Shown here in pieces: positions 12,437-25,469 of a stretch of DNA of 64,000 nucleotides. Position 1 is the stretch's first letter; each line of letters starts with the position of its first letter. Where the stretch lies: contig CM052356.1 of assembly GCA_028551475.1 (NCBI GenBank), forward strand, positions 12,427,884 through 12,491,883, in the 5' to 3' direction. The notes below the pieces were generated by a model. It saw nothing but the letters and a program-made list of their open reading frames with translations, was not told where the DNA came from and did no database searches. The translations under genes were made by a program, and so were the position numbers. This stretch comes from Casuarina equisetifolia. Its lineage: Eukaryota > Streptophyta > Magnoliopsida > Fagales > Casuarinaceae.

Positions 12437-15400
12437 ATGTCGCAGGAGGAGATTCCAGTGACGCAAAATAGTGATGAAGTCCAGTTTCCAGTAGGCATGC
12501 GAGTCCTTGCACTCGACGCCAGTTCTTGCTGTCTCAGATATCTCTGTTCTTTACTTACGGCATGTCGATACAAAGGTTGGTTCCTTCTATTTTTAATTCA
12601 ATTGTTTTTCAATTCTTTTGTCCCTAATTATTTTTACTTGGGATTTATTCTTTAGCCTGTCAGAAAAAAAAATGTGTTTATTTTGTTTTTCCGTTTTGTT
12701 AATGGCTTAAAGAAACTCTTGTATCATGGATAATTGTTCATAGTGCGTTGGGTCGTTGTCGTATCGGCGTGGAATACTTGTATAAATTGGTTTTTCTCAC
12801 TTGTATATCCAAATTTTTATGAAAGTCCGAGTTTTTCCTCATCCACAACATATCTGTCTTGAAGCAATTCCACTTAGGAAGCAGCAATCCGGATTTGAAG
12901 GTTTTCTTGATTATTTTTTACTGTATTTCTGTACATTGCAGTGAAAGGTGGGACTGATTTAGGGAAAACCAAGAAATTCAACATTAATGCTTACTTATCT
13001 GTGTAAATAACAAAAAAGGATTAAAGTCTGCTGCAATTCTTTAAAAACGAGGCAGCCTTAGAAAGAAAGTCGGTTCTTGTCGACTTTGTTGGAGAGCTTT
13101 AATTCTATAAGGCCCTACTCTCCTTACATCTGCTATTCCCTTGAGAAATTTTTCATGCATTATTTTTTAAGGCAGAAGTTTACCAATTCAAAAATTGTCT
13201 TACTTAGCATTCCTTATATAAAACAATGAAAAGATTTCTTGCGTTGCAAGTGTTGAAATTTAACAATAGTTTGATATGTCCCTCAATAAAATAGTGGATA
13301 AACACTGTAAAACTACTTAAGAGGAGGATTTGTTGATAGGCTGGTAAAGTCTCTTCATAGTGAATGTATTCCTTCCAGTGGCAGTAAATTCTTTAGGTTG
13401 GTAACCAATGAACGTGTAGCAACTTGTCTATTTTCTTTTGGTATGCAGTTACGGCGACAACTAAAGCGGAAGAAGCTCTTCAAATATTGAGAAAGGACAC
13501 AGACGAATTTGATATTGTGATTACAAATATCGTGAGGCAGGACATCGATGGTTTTAAGCTTCTAAAGATTATTGGCACTGAAATGGGTCTACCAGTAGTT
13601 AGTAAGCGCTATAAACTCATCCCTCATCTTTCCTTATATGTTACTTATAGTTGAATTTACTCATTTGACTCTACATGAAATCACAGTTGTCTCTTGTCTT
13701 GATGACCAAGCAAGCATAAGGAGAGCTATATATCATGGGGCCCGGGACTACCTGCTAAAACCCGTTCGGCTACAGGAGATAAGCAACATATGGCAACACG
13801 TTCTCAGAAAAAATCTTGGTGATCCTCAGAAATCTATAGCTAGGAAAGAAGTACAAGTAGAACGATCATTCATTCCGGAAAGAGCTGAAGACAAACTGGA
13901 TAAGGAACAAGATGAGACCAATACGCAGTCTACTGAAACCTCCTCTTCTTGCAAGAAGCGTAGGTTTGCCTGGACCCCAGAACTTCACCGTAAATTTACT
14001 GATGCCATTCAAGAACTAGGAGAGAGAAGTAAGTCTTACAATACAAACTTACACGCGACCTTTTTAGTTTTGCTCGCACAAACTATGCTATATATGAACC
14101 ACAAACTGTCTCCCACCGGGTGTTTGTTAAACTATTATTTATGATTTCCTGACATCTACAGAAGCATTTCCAAATGACATACTAAGGATCATGAATATTC
14201 CCGGACTAACTCGTGAAAATGTTGCTAGCCACCTTCAGGTTAGATCCAACTCTGGGTGGATTTCATAATTTGTGGCGGTTGGCAAGTTCACGATAGTAAA
14301 CTTATTCTATTCTATTCTATTTCTTCTTATGCTACTTTGTTCCAGAAGTACAGAAATACCTTGAAGAAACAAAGCACTGCGATGGCCGAACAGAAAAATG
14401 TTGAACTTGGTTTGACTGTAGCTAGAGGAAATGCAGATATTAAGAAAGGCTCTGGAGATGGCCTTGAAACTACCAATATGCAAGTGACTGGAAATTACGT
14501 AATCCGTCCTGGTATTCATGCTCCAATGTCCCCCATTCAGTCTCCCATATTTATGGGCCAAATGCAGCAAGGGATGTACAGTCATGTGTATGGGGATCGT
14601 CCTTCAGCTACCTTACCCAGTGATACCCTCCTTCCTTCCTTGGAATTCAAGTTTCCAAATTCCTTTCCAGAAACCAAGCTGCAAGATGGATATATCGGAG
14701 TTGCTTCTCGGCCTTCATGTTCTAGTAGAATTTACAGCCAAGCTAACCCATGGAGTCGACCGGTTTCCAGTTACAACAATATTGCCCAAGCTGGTCCAAG
14801 AAATGTAACGCCTTTTAGTTACTACCATATTGCCCAAGCTGATCCAAATCCTAGACCACCTTGCAGTAACAACCATCCTGACCAAGCTGGTTCTAGCGTT
14901 CTCGACCAGACTGGTCCAATTAGTACGAGACTTTATCCGCACCCCTTCTCCGTTTACCACCATTCCCAAGTGCTTGGAGATTCTTTATCTCAGATGGGTG
15001 CAAGCTCTCAATATCCTTCGGTTGCTTGGTCTTTTCAAAATTTGCAGCCAGGTACTTAAAATCTTTTCAACCTTTTCTCTTTTCTGTTCAGTATCCAATT
15101 ATTTTATATCCGCTATTTTAGCTAATTTGGCAAATTTAGTCTTCGAATTGAAGACGATTTTCATTAAGTTATCTTTCATGACATACAGCGTCTGTTCATT
15201 TCGAGATCACATCTCTTAGCTTCAGTTCTTTCTTTTAATTTTCTTCTTAGAAAAGAGAAACTACGAGGTTTGCTTTTCCTTTTTTTCTTTTGGTAGAACT
15301 TCTATACATACACTTATGAATGCGGTTTTGAACGAATAAGATCTTCCTTTTTCCTAATGCCAAGCTTTACGCCTTCGCTTTCTCCTTCCCTATATGTTTT

Positions 15401-16041
15401 CCTTATTTATTTATTTCTAAATGAGCATTCAAACTAGTTTTCTTGGTGCATAATCAATTCCAATAATTTTGGAATTTATCTAGTCTCCTTGCTAATTAAA
15501 TGATGTTTTTCTTTTCCTATTTCCCTTGTTTTTCACATTAAAAAGCATGATCCCTTTTTATGAATTTTAAGTAAAAGAAATACTCCTTTAATTCTTAAAC
15601 TAGTTTTTTAATTAAACTTTTGGGCATTCTAACACTAATTATTACCACAAAATGACTGATAGGCAATTATTTCAATCTATTAACTATGACTGAGATTATC
15701 TTATTGATTTCATATTTAGAGTAGTTATTTGCTTTACTTATTAAGACAAGAGAAGACGTTGCCTCCTCAATTACGGTGAAACAGGAGATACGAATCTTAA
15801 GCAGAGCAGTATTGAGTGTGCAGAGTATTTGAAAGATCCGAAGTTGACAGACTTGAAAGGAAAAGAGCCCTGCGAAGGCGTTCCATATTTTTCAGCCCAA
15901 CCAGACGCGGAAATTGGCTTCAATCAGCACGGTGGCACCTGCGCGGATGACGAAATAACTGCGATCATCAAAGAGGTAAACGGCACTTTCCAGCTATATT
16001 TTCCGGCCGAAAAGACAACAACTGAACGTAGACAAGCCTGA
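12437..16041 (+). CDS. Type-B response regulator (receiver + GARP), degenerate receiver
   Basis: Nuclear transcription factor of the cytokinin two-component family. Six exons: 12437-12575, 13449-13601, 13687-14028, 14162-14238, 14346-15051 and 15785-16041. All have GT/AG junctions with matching phases, giving 557 residues. The receiver (about 17-135) keeps the fold, including FPVGMRVL, DGFKLL and the conserved lysine K122 in LLKPVR. The acidic pair is Asp27-Ala28 instead of Asp-Asp, and the phospho-accepting Asp is Asn73 (ITNIVRQDIDGF). The GARP/Myb-like domain (187-250) is well kept: RRFAWTPELHRKF ... NIPGLTRENVASHLQKYR. Exon 5 encodes a Pro/Ser/Gln-rich tail with three imperfect repeats around SYNNIAQAG, SYYHIAQAD and SNNHPDQAG. 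It probably binds DNA but cannot be switched on by normal Asp phosphorylation. Pseudo type-B regulators are known in plants; orthology is not determined. Confidence 0.9.
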
Positions 16042-17370
16042 GTAATTTTATTGCAAAAATTATAAGGCAACTCAAAGGGAACAAACACTATAAAACCCTA
16101 CTAGGAACGAAGGATTATAAACTGCAAAGATGCTAACCCATATCAGGAACTGTTCCTTTAAATTTTTTATGCTCTGCGCTAACTCTTCACCTTCTTTAAC
16201 TCTTCCTCCATTTTGTTCTTCCTACGATCTGCACTGCAGTGGAACAACGATGGTCCGTCATGACTTCCTTCCGATCGAAGCTGCTCCTTGAAGGCGATAT
16301 TTTTTAGCTGATAATTTGATCTTTCTTTGGACAATATTTCCAGGGTTGTATACTTGCTACTAACAAAGCATGAAGCAGATATTTTAGCTGTTTAGAGGTT
16401 TGTAGATATTTTGTCGTTCCAAGCTTAAAGTTCAATCCGTCAGCATATAGTTTAGAGGTTTGAAGATAATTAGCCATGTCATCAAGAGTATCCCTTGGGC
16501 ACTCGATATAATTTATTTTCGATTATCTGCTATGCCTTGTAGATTTCTCTATTGACTTCAAATGGCGACGTCAAATTCTCTTTTAATTCCAATCAGGAAC
16601 AATACTTATTAGCTGTGAGAGACAGGGAAGTAATTTCCTTTTGGATTGGTAGCTATGAGCTTGAGTGGAATAACAAACCAACTAAAACAACGTTAGAAAG
16701 GTGTGTTTCTACAACATTTAGAAAGCATCAAACCGGTATGTACTATCTGCAGGACCACTAAAAATAATAATAGGAAAAAGAGGGGCAAAACTGCTAGGTT
16801 CAGTCCACCCAGAAAAAGTGCATGCATACCTTGTGCCAAACCATCTCTTCTCTAATAGAAACCGCTGAGATTTCCACTAAAATTTGCCTTAGAAGAAATT
16901 TTGTACCAAAAACCTGAATCTCCCACCAAACTTGCTAGTGATCTATGGTCTGACGTGAAAAAAATTATGTATCTTTTCATTTTTCAGTGCCTATTAGATA
17001 AAAGATTAGTTAGAATGTTATGAATTTGAATAGTTTAAAGTTTGGTCTACAAGGCCGAGTTTTAGATTTTGTGATTGGATTATGTACCCATGGGTAGATT
17101 GTCATAATCTCTGACTATTGTACCAAAAGGCCTAAGCATGTGACTAGCTAGGGAATCAATCTATTTGACCCATGACAACTCCATCATGCTCTACATCTGA
17201 CACCCCGGCAGCCCACCTATGACGGCTCACTCTGTAGGCGGCACCTTGGCTGCTGGCAGCTTGCTTAGGCCTTCCTTGGCCTTTTAGAGTCCCTCATACC
17301 ATAGCACACACCCAGTAGGACTCTTGCCTAAATTTGCTCATGCTAGGGTTCGAACTTGGGATGGTGGGTG
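16042..17370. other. 3' flank of the response regulator; no gene recognised
   Basis: Holds two near copies of the words ATAGTTTAGAGGTTTG / GCTGTTTAGAGGTTTG about 60 bp apart (16388-16462) and an open frame at 16552-16761 whose 69-residue product I do not recognise. Nothing else is supportable. Confidence 0.35.
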
Positions 17371-17960
17371 GCTCTAAGACCAAATTGTCATGATTATACC
17401 AGACTGTCAGGTACCCGAGTGGCTGAGCTGGATATTGGAGAATTTGGTTGCTGATCTCGTGGGGATGTTGGGCTTGGATTTCTCCTTCTACCTATATTGT
17501 TGTTGTGACGTGGCATTTAAGAGACAAGGGTTAAAAATCTAAATGAGCCGCATGGTAGAGAGTGGGAGTGATTTGTATATCAAAACAGAGGGAGGAAGAG
17601 ATAAAATTGAAACACAAAGAAGGCTTGGGAAACACAGAGATTAAGTCAAGAGGGGAGAGAGAGACACAACGGTTTAAAAACGTAGATAGCACATAATATT
17701 ACTAGGAAACAAATACAAAGTTCATTTGATGGAACATCAACCTCCTAAGGAACACCACTTACAAACATCAAACTTGTCCCTATTCCATCATTTCTATTTT
17801 ATTTATGCTGGCTATAACATCTAACATTATATGACCCATATAATACGGATAACTACTAATTAGATAATTCTTTAGCAATGTTTGGAAACTGCCATTGCAA
17901 CATTCAGAAACTCCTTTTTGTGACTATTGGATTCTATATACGACACTTGGGAGTTAAGGT
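17371..17960 (-). mobile_element. Possible LTR with primer-binding site, minus strand
   Basis: Read on the minus strand, TTGGTCTTAGAGCC (17383-17370) resembles the initiator-Met tRNA primer site TGGTATCAGAGCC of plant LTR elements. It directly follows a sequence ending TGACA, as an LTR end would, and is followed by GTTCGAACCC, seen in many plant element leaders. The right-hand limit of the LTR is a guess, and no partner LTR was found. Confidence 0.35.
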
Positions 17961-18128
17961 GGCGTTGCATGCGGTGGTCAAGGCAAGGAATGCGGAAGGT
18001 ACGTAACATAGATTGTGTTCGCTACACTTTAAAGCCATTTATTTAATCATTTTTAAAGTTTCTCCGATCACTCACAACTTTTTGGCATCCCATAGAAGAG
18101 ATGGGATGGGTGTTGGAAGAGGAAGCGT

Positions 18129-18340
18129 ATGGATGTGATACCAGGATAAAGTTTGCCAATTTAGAAAGTTTATCTACCACAAGAAGACGGAAATTTTACC
18201 TTTGATAATGGGAGCCTCTCGATGAATTCCATCAAAATATCAATCCAAATTTCCGATGGGATTGGTAGATAAACTTTCTAAATTGGCAAACTTTATCCTG
18301 GTATCACATCCATAATCCAAATTTCCGATGGGATTGGTAG
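18129..18340. repeat. 51-bp perfect inverted repeat plus 27-bp perfect direct repeat
   Basis: 18129-18179 and 18263-18313 are perfect inverted copies of 51 bp. A 27-bp segment, starting AATCCAAATTTCCGATGG, occurs at 18242-18268 and again at 18314-18340 in direct orientation. The inverted copy is thus sandwiched between the two direct copies, overlapping the first by 6 bp. This lies at the edge of a decayed gypsy pol gene and is much better preserved than its surroundings. Confidence 0.9.
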
Positions 18341-19445
18341 AGTTTGCACAGCTCCAGGGAAGAAGCGTTTTCCCATTTCTACCTTGCCACATCTCACGCT
18401 ACCTTACATGCCCTCTTACATCTTTTTAAATCCTTTTCCAATAAAAGACCTCCTTGATTCCTTGAAGTGTCTTGTGGTGACCTTGTGCATCCAGCATGTA
18501 TTTCTCTCACTACCTCCGGAATGAGTGGCTACCCATCAGCGAAGCATACCTTGTTTTTGAAGAACATAATGCCCTCTTTTTAATCCCAAGGACCAATTGC
18601 TTCCTTCGCCTTTACCTTTTCTACCAAGCTTGTTAAGCATTGGGTTCGTGAAGATTTCTTCTCGAGGCGTTAGACATAGAAGAATTGGTTCCAACACCGC
18701 AAAAGGTTACCCTTCTTCTTGGTTGCAGGACAATGCATTTGCTCCACGTTCGTAAAATTACCACCAATAAACTTGGTCAACCATTTTTGTTGAGTTGAGA
18801 TAGAGATTTTCTACTCCCAGAATTTTGGGTTGTGTTGATTTGTCCTAACCACAAACGGGCCACCAAGCAATTGGTGATGCCATTTCCTCATCTAAATTCT
18901 TGCGCCCCACATTCTCTCTTCCTTCTCATAAGTTAGCATCAACAGATTCTTGCCATGGAGTGCTTTGGTGAAGAATGCGATTGGCTTCTTTTATTGGACT
19001 AAGATTGCTCCAACTCCTATGGCCAATGCGTCACACACTATGGTAAATTGCTTCGTGAAATTTGAAAGAGCCAAAGCAAGGTCTTAGATCAGAAGTTGCT
19101 TGAGCTTCATATATGCTCTCTCTGCTTTCTAACTCAATTTGAAACTATTTTTCCTTAATAAATCTTGAGACCCTTCCAAATATTCGGCAATAACTCGTGA
19201 ATCCAAGGAATCCTCATTGTGGCTAGTTCGGGCCAATTGAGTATTGCCAATACCTTGCTCGAGTTTACAGCAATTCCTTCTTTGTTGAGAACATGACCCT
19301 GTAACTTAAGCCGTTATTTGTCCGAAGGCACATTTTGAGTGCTTAATACTTCACAAAAACTCAAAGTACCTCCCATGCACGCCCCTCAGATGCTCATTTC
19401 AACTCTGGTTATAAACTAGAATGTCATCAAAAGATACTAAGACTA
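18341..19445 (-). pseudogene. Ty3/gypsy pol relic (RT end, RNase H, integrase start)
   Basis: Minus-strand reading from 19445 downward gives SFDDILVYN (the RT catalytic block with a single D-D pair kept), then HSKCAFGQ, then an RNase H segment TIVCDALAIGVGAILVQ followed by KPIAFFTKALHGKN and TYEKEE, then FFKNKVCFADG and REIHAGC near the integrase zinc-binding region. The order is that of chromovirus-type gypsy elements. Several stops and small frameshifts interrupt it. No LTR can be tied to it with confidence, although the LTR-like sequence at 17371-17960 lies on the expected 3' side. Confidence 0.8.
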
Positions 19446-19679
19446 ACCTTTGCAAATGAATATTTGACATTGTTCATCAAGAAGAGGGTTGAATTAGGTT
19501 GTGGTACTTGTCGTCCCCTTTCTTTTTGGTTATTCCTTTTATGTAATTTCCGTGTATGAAATGGATTTAAGAACATTGCTCTTGAATAAAAGACAATTTG
19601 CTAACAAATATAAATGCATAACATTCAACGAGAATTTTAATAATAAATATAGATATTCAATGTTCACAAGTAAAAGTTA

Positions 19680-19703
19680 GAGAGAGAGAGAGAGAGAGAG
19701 AGA
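19680..19703. repeat. (GA)n microsatellite
   Basis: Twelve uninterrupted AG units. Confidence 0.95.
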
Positions 19704-19831
19704 CATATGGCTTTTGTTTAGAGGATGGTTAAACTTATCTAGAGTTTACATTTATCCCTATCTTAATTAACATGATTAAGAGGAATCTTATTAGCACTAA
19801 GCACCAAGAGATACTTACGCGAGAGTACCTA

Positions 19832-20224
19832 TGTTGGCCCAAGCTAATGGCCTAGCTCATATGTTGAGTGTCTTAACAAGTACGTGTTTGGGCCACAATA
19901 TAATCCAATGGATCCAAGGAGCTCAAACTTGAAGGATATCCCAAAGATTTTCTAGGAATTTTAATATATTTACAACTCTTTAATTATTGTTTTAGGGTTT
20001 TCAAATTGTCAAGATTCTTAATTATCTAGGATTTCATTATTTATTAAGATTCCTTATTTATTTGGGTTTTTCATACCTATTAGATTATTGTTATTTCTGA
20101 GATCCCTAAGTTGTTAGAATCTTATCCTTGATTTGTAAGATCCTAATTTGTTTGGATTTTCCTTGATTTGTCGTGATCCTTCTAAGATTAGGTTTAGCTA
20201 CCTAGACTTGTTTTCCAAAGAATA
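19832..20224 (+). mobile_element. One-armed relative of the 655-bp inverted-repeat element
   Basis: This stretch matches the reverse complement of 5348-4985: GTGTCTTAACAAGTACGTG against the arm around GTCTTAGCAAAAACATG, GGATATCC(C/T)AAAGATT, then AATTATCTAGGATTTC and CTTCTAAGATTAGGTTTAG in the same order. The second arm is absent. It shows that the 4694-5348 element belongs to a family. Confidence 0.6.
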
Positions 20225-23200
20225 GAAACCCTTAAGCTATGTAATTTAACTTCTTTATCCTTTATTTATTTAATTCTTGCCAGAGATTAGTGGTGAAACA
20301 CCTTTTTGATTGGTAGCATTGTCTTTACATCTTGAGGTTGGTTACTTGGCATTTACCTTTGTTTTAACTCTTTTATTTTCATTTGTCTCCCGTCTTCCCT
20401 TCCAAACATTCATTTTTCTCACAAAAAACCTCAAAAACACCATAATAATTTTTACATGTCACCTTTAATCCGAGTTCACTCAAGCCCACCACCATATATG
20501 CATTAGAGACACTCCAAAACCTTTTACATAGCTGTACTCTACCTTAAACCAGATTCCTTACAACCCTAGGAATCTTACATCACAAGACTATGTGCCTTGT
20601 GAAACCAAGTCTACATGACCTAATTTTCTCTTCAACTAAAGAAAAACAAGTTTCACATACAAGGGATTTACAATGTGATTTAAGTTAAGTATAACCCTCA
20701 AATTACCAAGCTAGATAGTAAAACATTTTCAAATACAATAGTTTGTCTAGTTACATAGCAACACAAAAGTTCTACAATTGTCTTCACATATTGCTCTCTT
20801 GATTCTTAGACAGCCAAGAAGAATATTTGAATGATTATCTTGCTGCACCAACAATCACCCAAGTATGTTTAAAAGATAATAAATATGAAGCACATAAACA
20901 TACAATAACTCAAATCAAGTTGTGTAATAATTTGTATGATTTCAACACCACAAAATATATGTCAATACTTGTTCCCTTTTTAATCCATGACCGACAAACA
21001 AGATAAGAGCAATTTAGAATTAACTGATCAGTCACAATCAGCACGGCAATGTAATGATATTCAAAACTATTCAGGCCATGTGCAACAACACAAGTGTAAA
21101 TGCTTTTCGGATCAAGAATATAACTCACAAACAACAATTCTACTCTAAAGCTTTCATACAAGTTCTATTTGTAAGCATCAAGCAAGAGAATGAAGACTTT
21201 TAATCAACAGCTCACTCACATGCAACATGGTATTATGACAATATTCAAATTACTTTAAACCGTGAGCCTTAAACAACATGAACCAACTTTCAGATCAAGA
21301 TTTTAGCTCACAACCAGCACAGCGATATAATAATATTTTCTAACATTCAAACCGTGACCATCAATAGAATAACAGCAACTTTCTCATCAATAATATATCA
21401 TAGAATCAGCAAATAAGTACAGATCGTGACCATGAAATAAGAAATAATAATCCGTAACCAAGAGCTAACTTGCAAGCAGCACAGCAATGAGTTAATGTTC
21501 AGTTCTCTTTAAAAGTGATCAACAAATGCATTCAAATAAGCTCAATATAGCATAGATGCATTTAGATTTTCCACGACCATAACAGAACATGTCAATAGTA
21601 AAGTTACACAACAGATTTTTGTTTCAGCAAGAGTTGCACCAAAATGCAGCTAATATAATCAGTCAAAAGCCAAGAAAATAAAAAAACCAAAGTGCCTATG
21701 AATTTCCAAAAGATTGCTACTTGATTTCCAAAGTACTTTTCCTTATGTAGCTCAAGAAAAGCTGTCGTTTTTCTGCACAGTGAACCTAAAACTCTACAGC
21801 AAAAAGACTCCATTTTTGGCTTATATTTCAAACTCAAAATTTTTACCTACTTTCTTCCAGTTTTGGTGTCAGACTATAGCTCAGACCACGTTAGTTGCTC
21901 ATTCCAAATCGACCAAAGAATGATAGTTGTTCTTAGGAACGTGCGGGAGAACAAACAGAGAAGTGTCTCTAAACCGAGTGAGACTTTAGAACGAGCGGGC
22001 TTGGTCGGGTCAGATGAAAATTTTGGGTATAAGTTAGTTCAGCCCAACAAACACTAGAGCATGGTCCAACCCATCTTTCTTGTAGCCCACTAAGTAAAAG
22101 AGGGAATGGAAGGATATTCCCTGCCCTAGACAGCCCATTGCATGTATTAATTTTCTTTTTAGCTCAATATTTTATATGTAAAATTATTTTAAAAATCTTT
22201 TCCTTTTTACGTCATCAAATGATTTAAAGAAATACTCATATTCCTGTCAATTTCCCCCCTTTTTATGGCAACAAAACTCTCTTCTAAAATTGATGTATAT
22301 GAAAACATAATCATTATGTTGAGCTTTGAAACTTTTATGCAAGATATAACTACACATTTACTTTGAGGACTTCATGCATAGAAAATGTTAAAATAATGTC
22401 CTAAAGGAGCTCAAGTTCTGATTCTAATTAATTTAGAATAGAATAAGGTTGTACTTGTGCCAAGATAAGAAGATAATGAGAGAAAATATTTTCCATAGAC
22501 ATATATACAGATATATTTTTATATATTTCTCCTCCTTTTTGACATCATTAAAATAATGAGAAAATTAGAGGGAATACTTGAAAGTAAGCAATTTCTCCTC
22601 CTTAAGTAGATCGCGTTGCGCATTGCCCCAACTGAAATGATGCCATCCAGCCAAGAAATAAGTGGAGAACAGAATATACCGCAGTATGCAGCAGTATATA
22701 GCGATACACAGCATTGTACAGGAAAACATACAGCAGGACAGCACACAATAAAAATTATGAAATGTTTTCAATTGAGCACATTCCTAGTTCTCTTTGGAGC
22801 ATACAAAATCTTTCTTTCGGCATAGGTTTTGAGAAGATATTAGATCAGTCGTTGCTTTATTCTCAACCAAAATTAATGCTAAAGAGGAGCATATGTGCTG
22901 CTCAGACGAAATATTTAAAATCTGTACTTTTTTAATTTTAAATCTGCACTATTCATGTGATACAAAATGTATATCCCAATGGATATCCATTTTTGCAAGT
23001 TGCTATGTCAGACTGATGAGTTACAACACTAAGATCGGGAACATTATAAAAGTACAGCATTCATGCTCAATGCAACAATGTTTTTTTTTTTTTTTTATCA
23101 TATATCAGACATAATACATATTATGTAGATATATTCAGTGATATCGACAAAATTTCTTTCTTTGATTTTTTTTGGTAAACTTGAATGATGTTCTCGCAAA

Positions 23201-25469
23201 ACATCATAGGGATTAAATACAGAATTAATCTATGTCACATAAACTGAAAATTTATCTTTACATGATTCAGAAAAACGTTTAGGAATTTCTTTCAATTTTG
23301 CAAGAAAAATAAAACCTAATTCCAAGATTAAGACATTTTATCTTTATGAATAGATTAACTATTCATTTTCTTGTTTAGGAGATTCACTCTAATGATGTGC
23401 ATTGTGACATTTGAGTACTAACTTATTTCACACTAAGTCTATTGGTGTAATAATAGAAGATATTTCAAGAAATACATATTCTTGATGACCAATTCTAGGA
23501 TATAGCCATATTCCTAACATTTTTTATATTGATGTAGCCTAGGGTGGACCAACCCAGAATAACAATTTGGATCTAGTCGTAGCACATCAACAAAAGCTCC
23601 TAAAAAGATTGCTCATTCAAGGTCAAGATGGGATCTCTTGTTTGGTACCCTTGACTATGATAACTTTCCAAAGATTTAATCCAAAATCTAATCGAGTACG
23701 TTTTACATCTAAAGGCCCATTCATAATCTCACCAAATCACTCTGTTCAACGATTTGATCTCTATTGTCCTAGTCATTTTAATTGTTGGATCTCTTTTTAT
23801 GACCTAATCCTATTTGTATTACTTTAAGGAATCATCTTGGAGGAGAATTAAAAGATTGATTAAAGTTTAAGCCTTTACTTATAGTTCAAGTTTTGTATCT
23901 ATTTGGAATTGTTAAAAATGGTGAATGTCTCATTATTATTTTGTATTTTTTTGGATTACTCTATAGGAATGGTGAACACTTACATTTGACAATTTTGTAT
24001 CTCTTTTTTTGTTCCAATTGGGTAGTGATTGAATTTCCTATTTTTGTTGGTAATTTTGTATGTCTATAGTTTATTCAAATTGAGTAATGAATGAGGTTTC
24101 AATATTCTATTTCACATTGTTTGCATGTACAATTCCCGTAATGAAAAAAATTGTTTCCTTAATTGTATATTTTTACACCAACAAATCTAATATTTTTGAA
24201 TACTACTCTATAATATTGGCCCCTTTCAAAATTGTTTGTAAACTATTTTTGCTTCATATTTTATCTTTGTGTTCTAGTGCGATTGGGTGAATCTACTTTT
24301 GAAGGTTTCCATACAAGTTGACATTGGCTGCGTGATAGAAGAACAAAGTGAGGCATTTATCCATTCATTTCTCCATCCAACTTAAGAAAGCAAAGTTATT
24401 ATGATCTCAAAGCCATCTTTGTTTCATCATTCATGGGTCTCAAGAAACTACCATTTGTATACCTAAGTTTGTGTGGAAGACTCTTCCTCAACTCATTTCC
24501 AATAGCTTGGCTAGTGGTTCTACTATTTACAAAGGTTAGTTTGAAGTCTCACTCTTTGAAGGCAATTTTGCAACTAACATAGACTAGCAAGTGTATAAAA
24601 AGATGACACCTTGTGGTGTTCATGTGAAGCCTTAGAGTGGAACAAACATCTTGCCTACAACACATGGGCTTTGTTGCTGAAAAAAGTAAACTACCGGATG
24701 ACATGTTCTTAGTTGGTGTTACTGACAAAGGAAAAGAAGTTATGACATACACTAGTCTCCTTAAAGCTGGCCACCTTAGGAAAAGGAGTAAGCTAGCTCA
24801 AAGGTGATATAAGCCATCCTTTATCATGCACTACCAACATAACAAGAAGACATAAAACCTAAGACATTTGATCATGTTGGTTGTTATACATATGGATTTG
24901 TCAAATCAACCTTTGACATACACAAGCGTAAGAATTAGGTTCACAAGTTTTTAATTTATTAATGACAGAAGGCTTTTGGGGATATAGACGAGAAAGACCC
25001 CTGACGCAGTCGAGGGACAGCTGACCGAAAGTCTTGATGGCATAAAAGGTGGGAATTCTAAATTTCTATGTTTACACCTACACCAACAAGACACATTGAA
25101 ATGATCATGGGAGAAGATCAAGCCTTTCACCAATCTTTATCTAGGGATCTACTTTCTTCTATCACAATCATGGAAACCCTTTAGCACACAGGTGACAATT
25201 CTCACCCAAATTCTAATGCAATAAAGATTGTTTTTCTAACTCCTATAGATGAACAAAATTGTAGTACATTGAATAGGTTAAACTTACACTCATCCTAGTC
25301 AACTATTGACCCTACTTACATCCCATGATCAAAGCCTCTCTTTCTCTACCAACACAAACATCACCACAAATAATTAAGAATATCCCTAACCTTCCCATTT
25401 CAACTTATTCCTTGAATACTCTACAAGTTTAGGCCTCACAAAACCTTCTTCTAGCCTTTACTACTATCC
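20225..25469. other. Long region without a recognised gene
   Basis: AT-rich. Contains the degenerate repeat described at 21033-21490. On the minus strand, about 22771-22500, there is a segment ending with AAAAAGGAGGAGAAAT, which resembles the polypurine-tract region of SIRE-type copia elements. Open frames such as 23567-23827 give no recognisable product. The stretch 24300-25469 lies just upstream of the copia RT relic and may be more of the same element, but I could not read Gag or integrase motifs in it. Confidence 0.35.
21033..21490 (+). repeat. Four decayed copies of a short unit
   Basis: Words of the form CACAATCAGCACGGCAATG, CACATGCAACATGGTATTATG, CACAACCAGCACAGCGATAT and GCAAGCAGCACAGCAATGAG start at 21033, 21217, 21309 and 21472. 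The first three are followed by an AATATTC-like word and a CCGTGA(C/G)-like word. Spacing is irregular (about 90-185 bp). Confidence 0.45.

Noticed and set aside
17401-17470. Ser-tRNA-like phrase (CCGAGTGGCTGAG)
   Set aside because: Lacks a B box and paired arms at the right distance; chance resemblance within LTR-like sequence.
19680-19703. (GA)n run considered as a regulatory GAGA element
   Set aside because: No gene start nearby; treated as a simple microsatellite.
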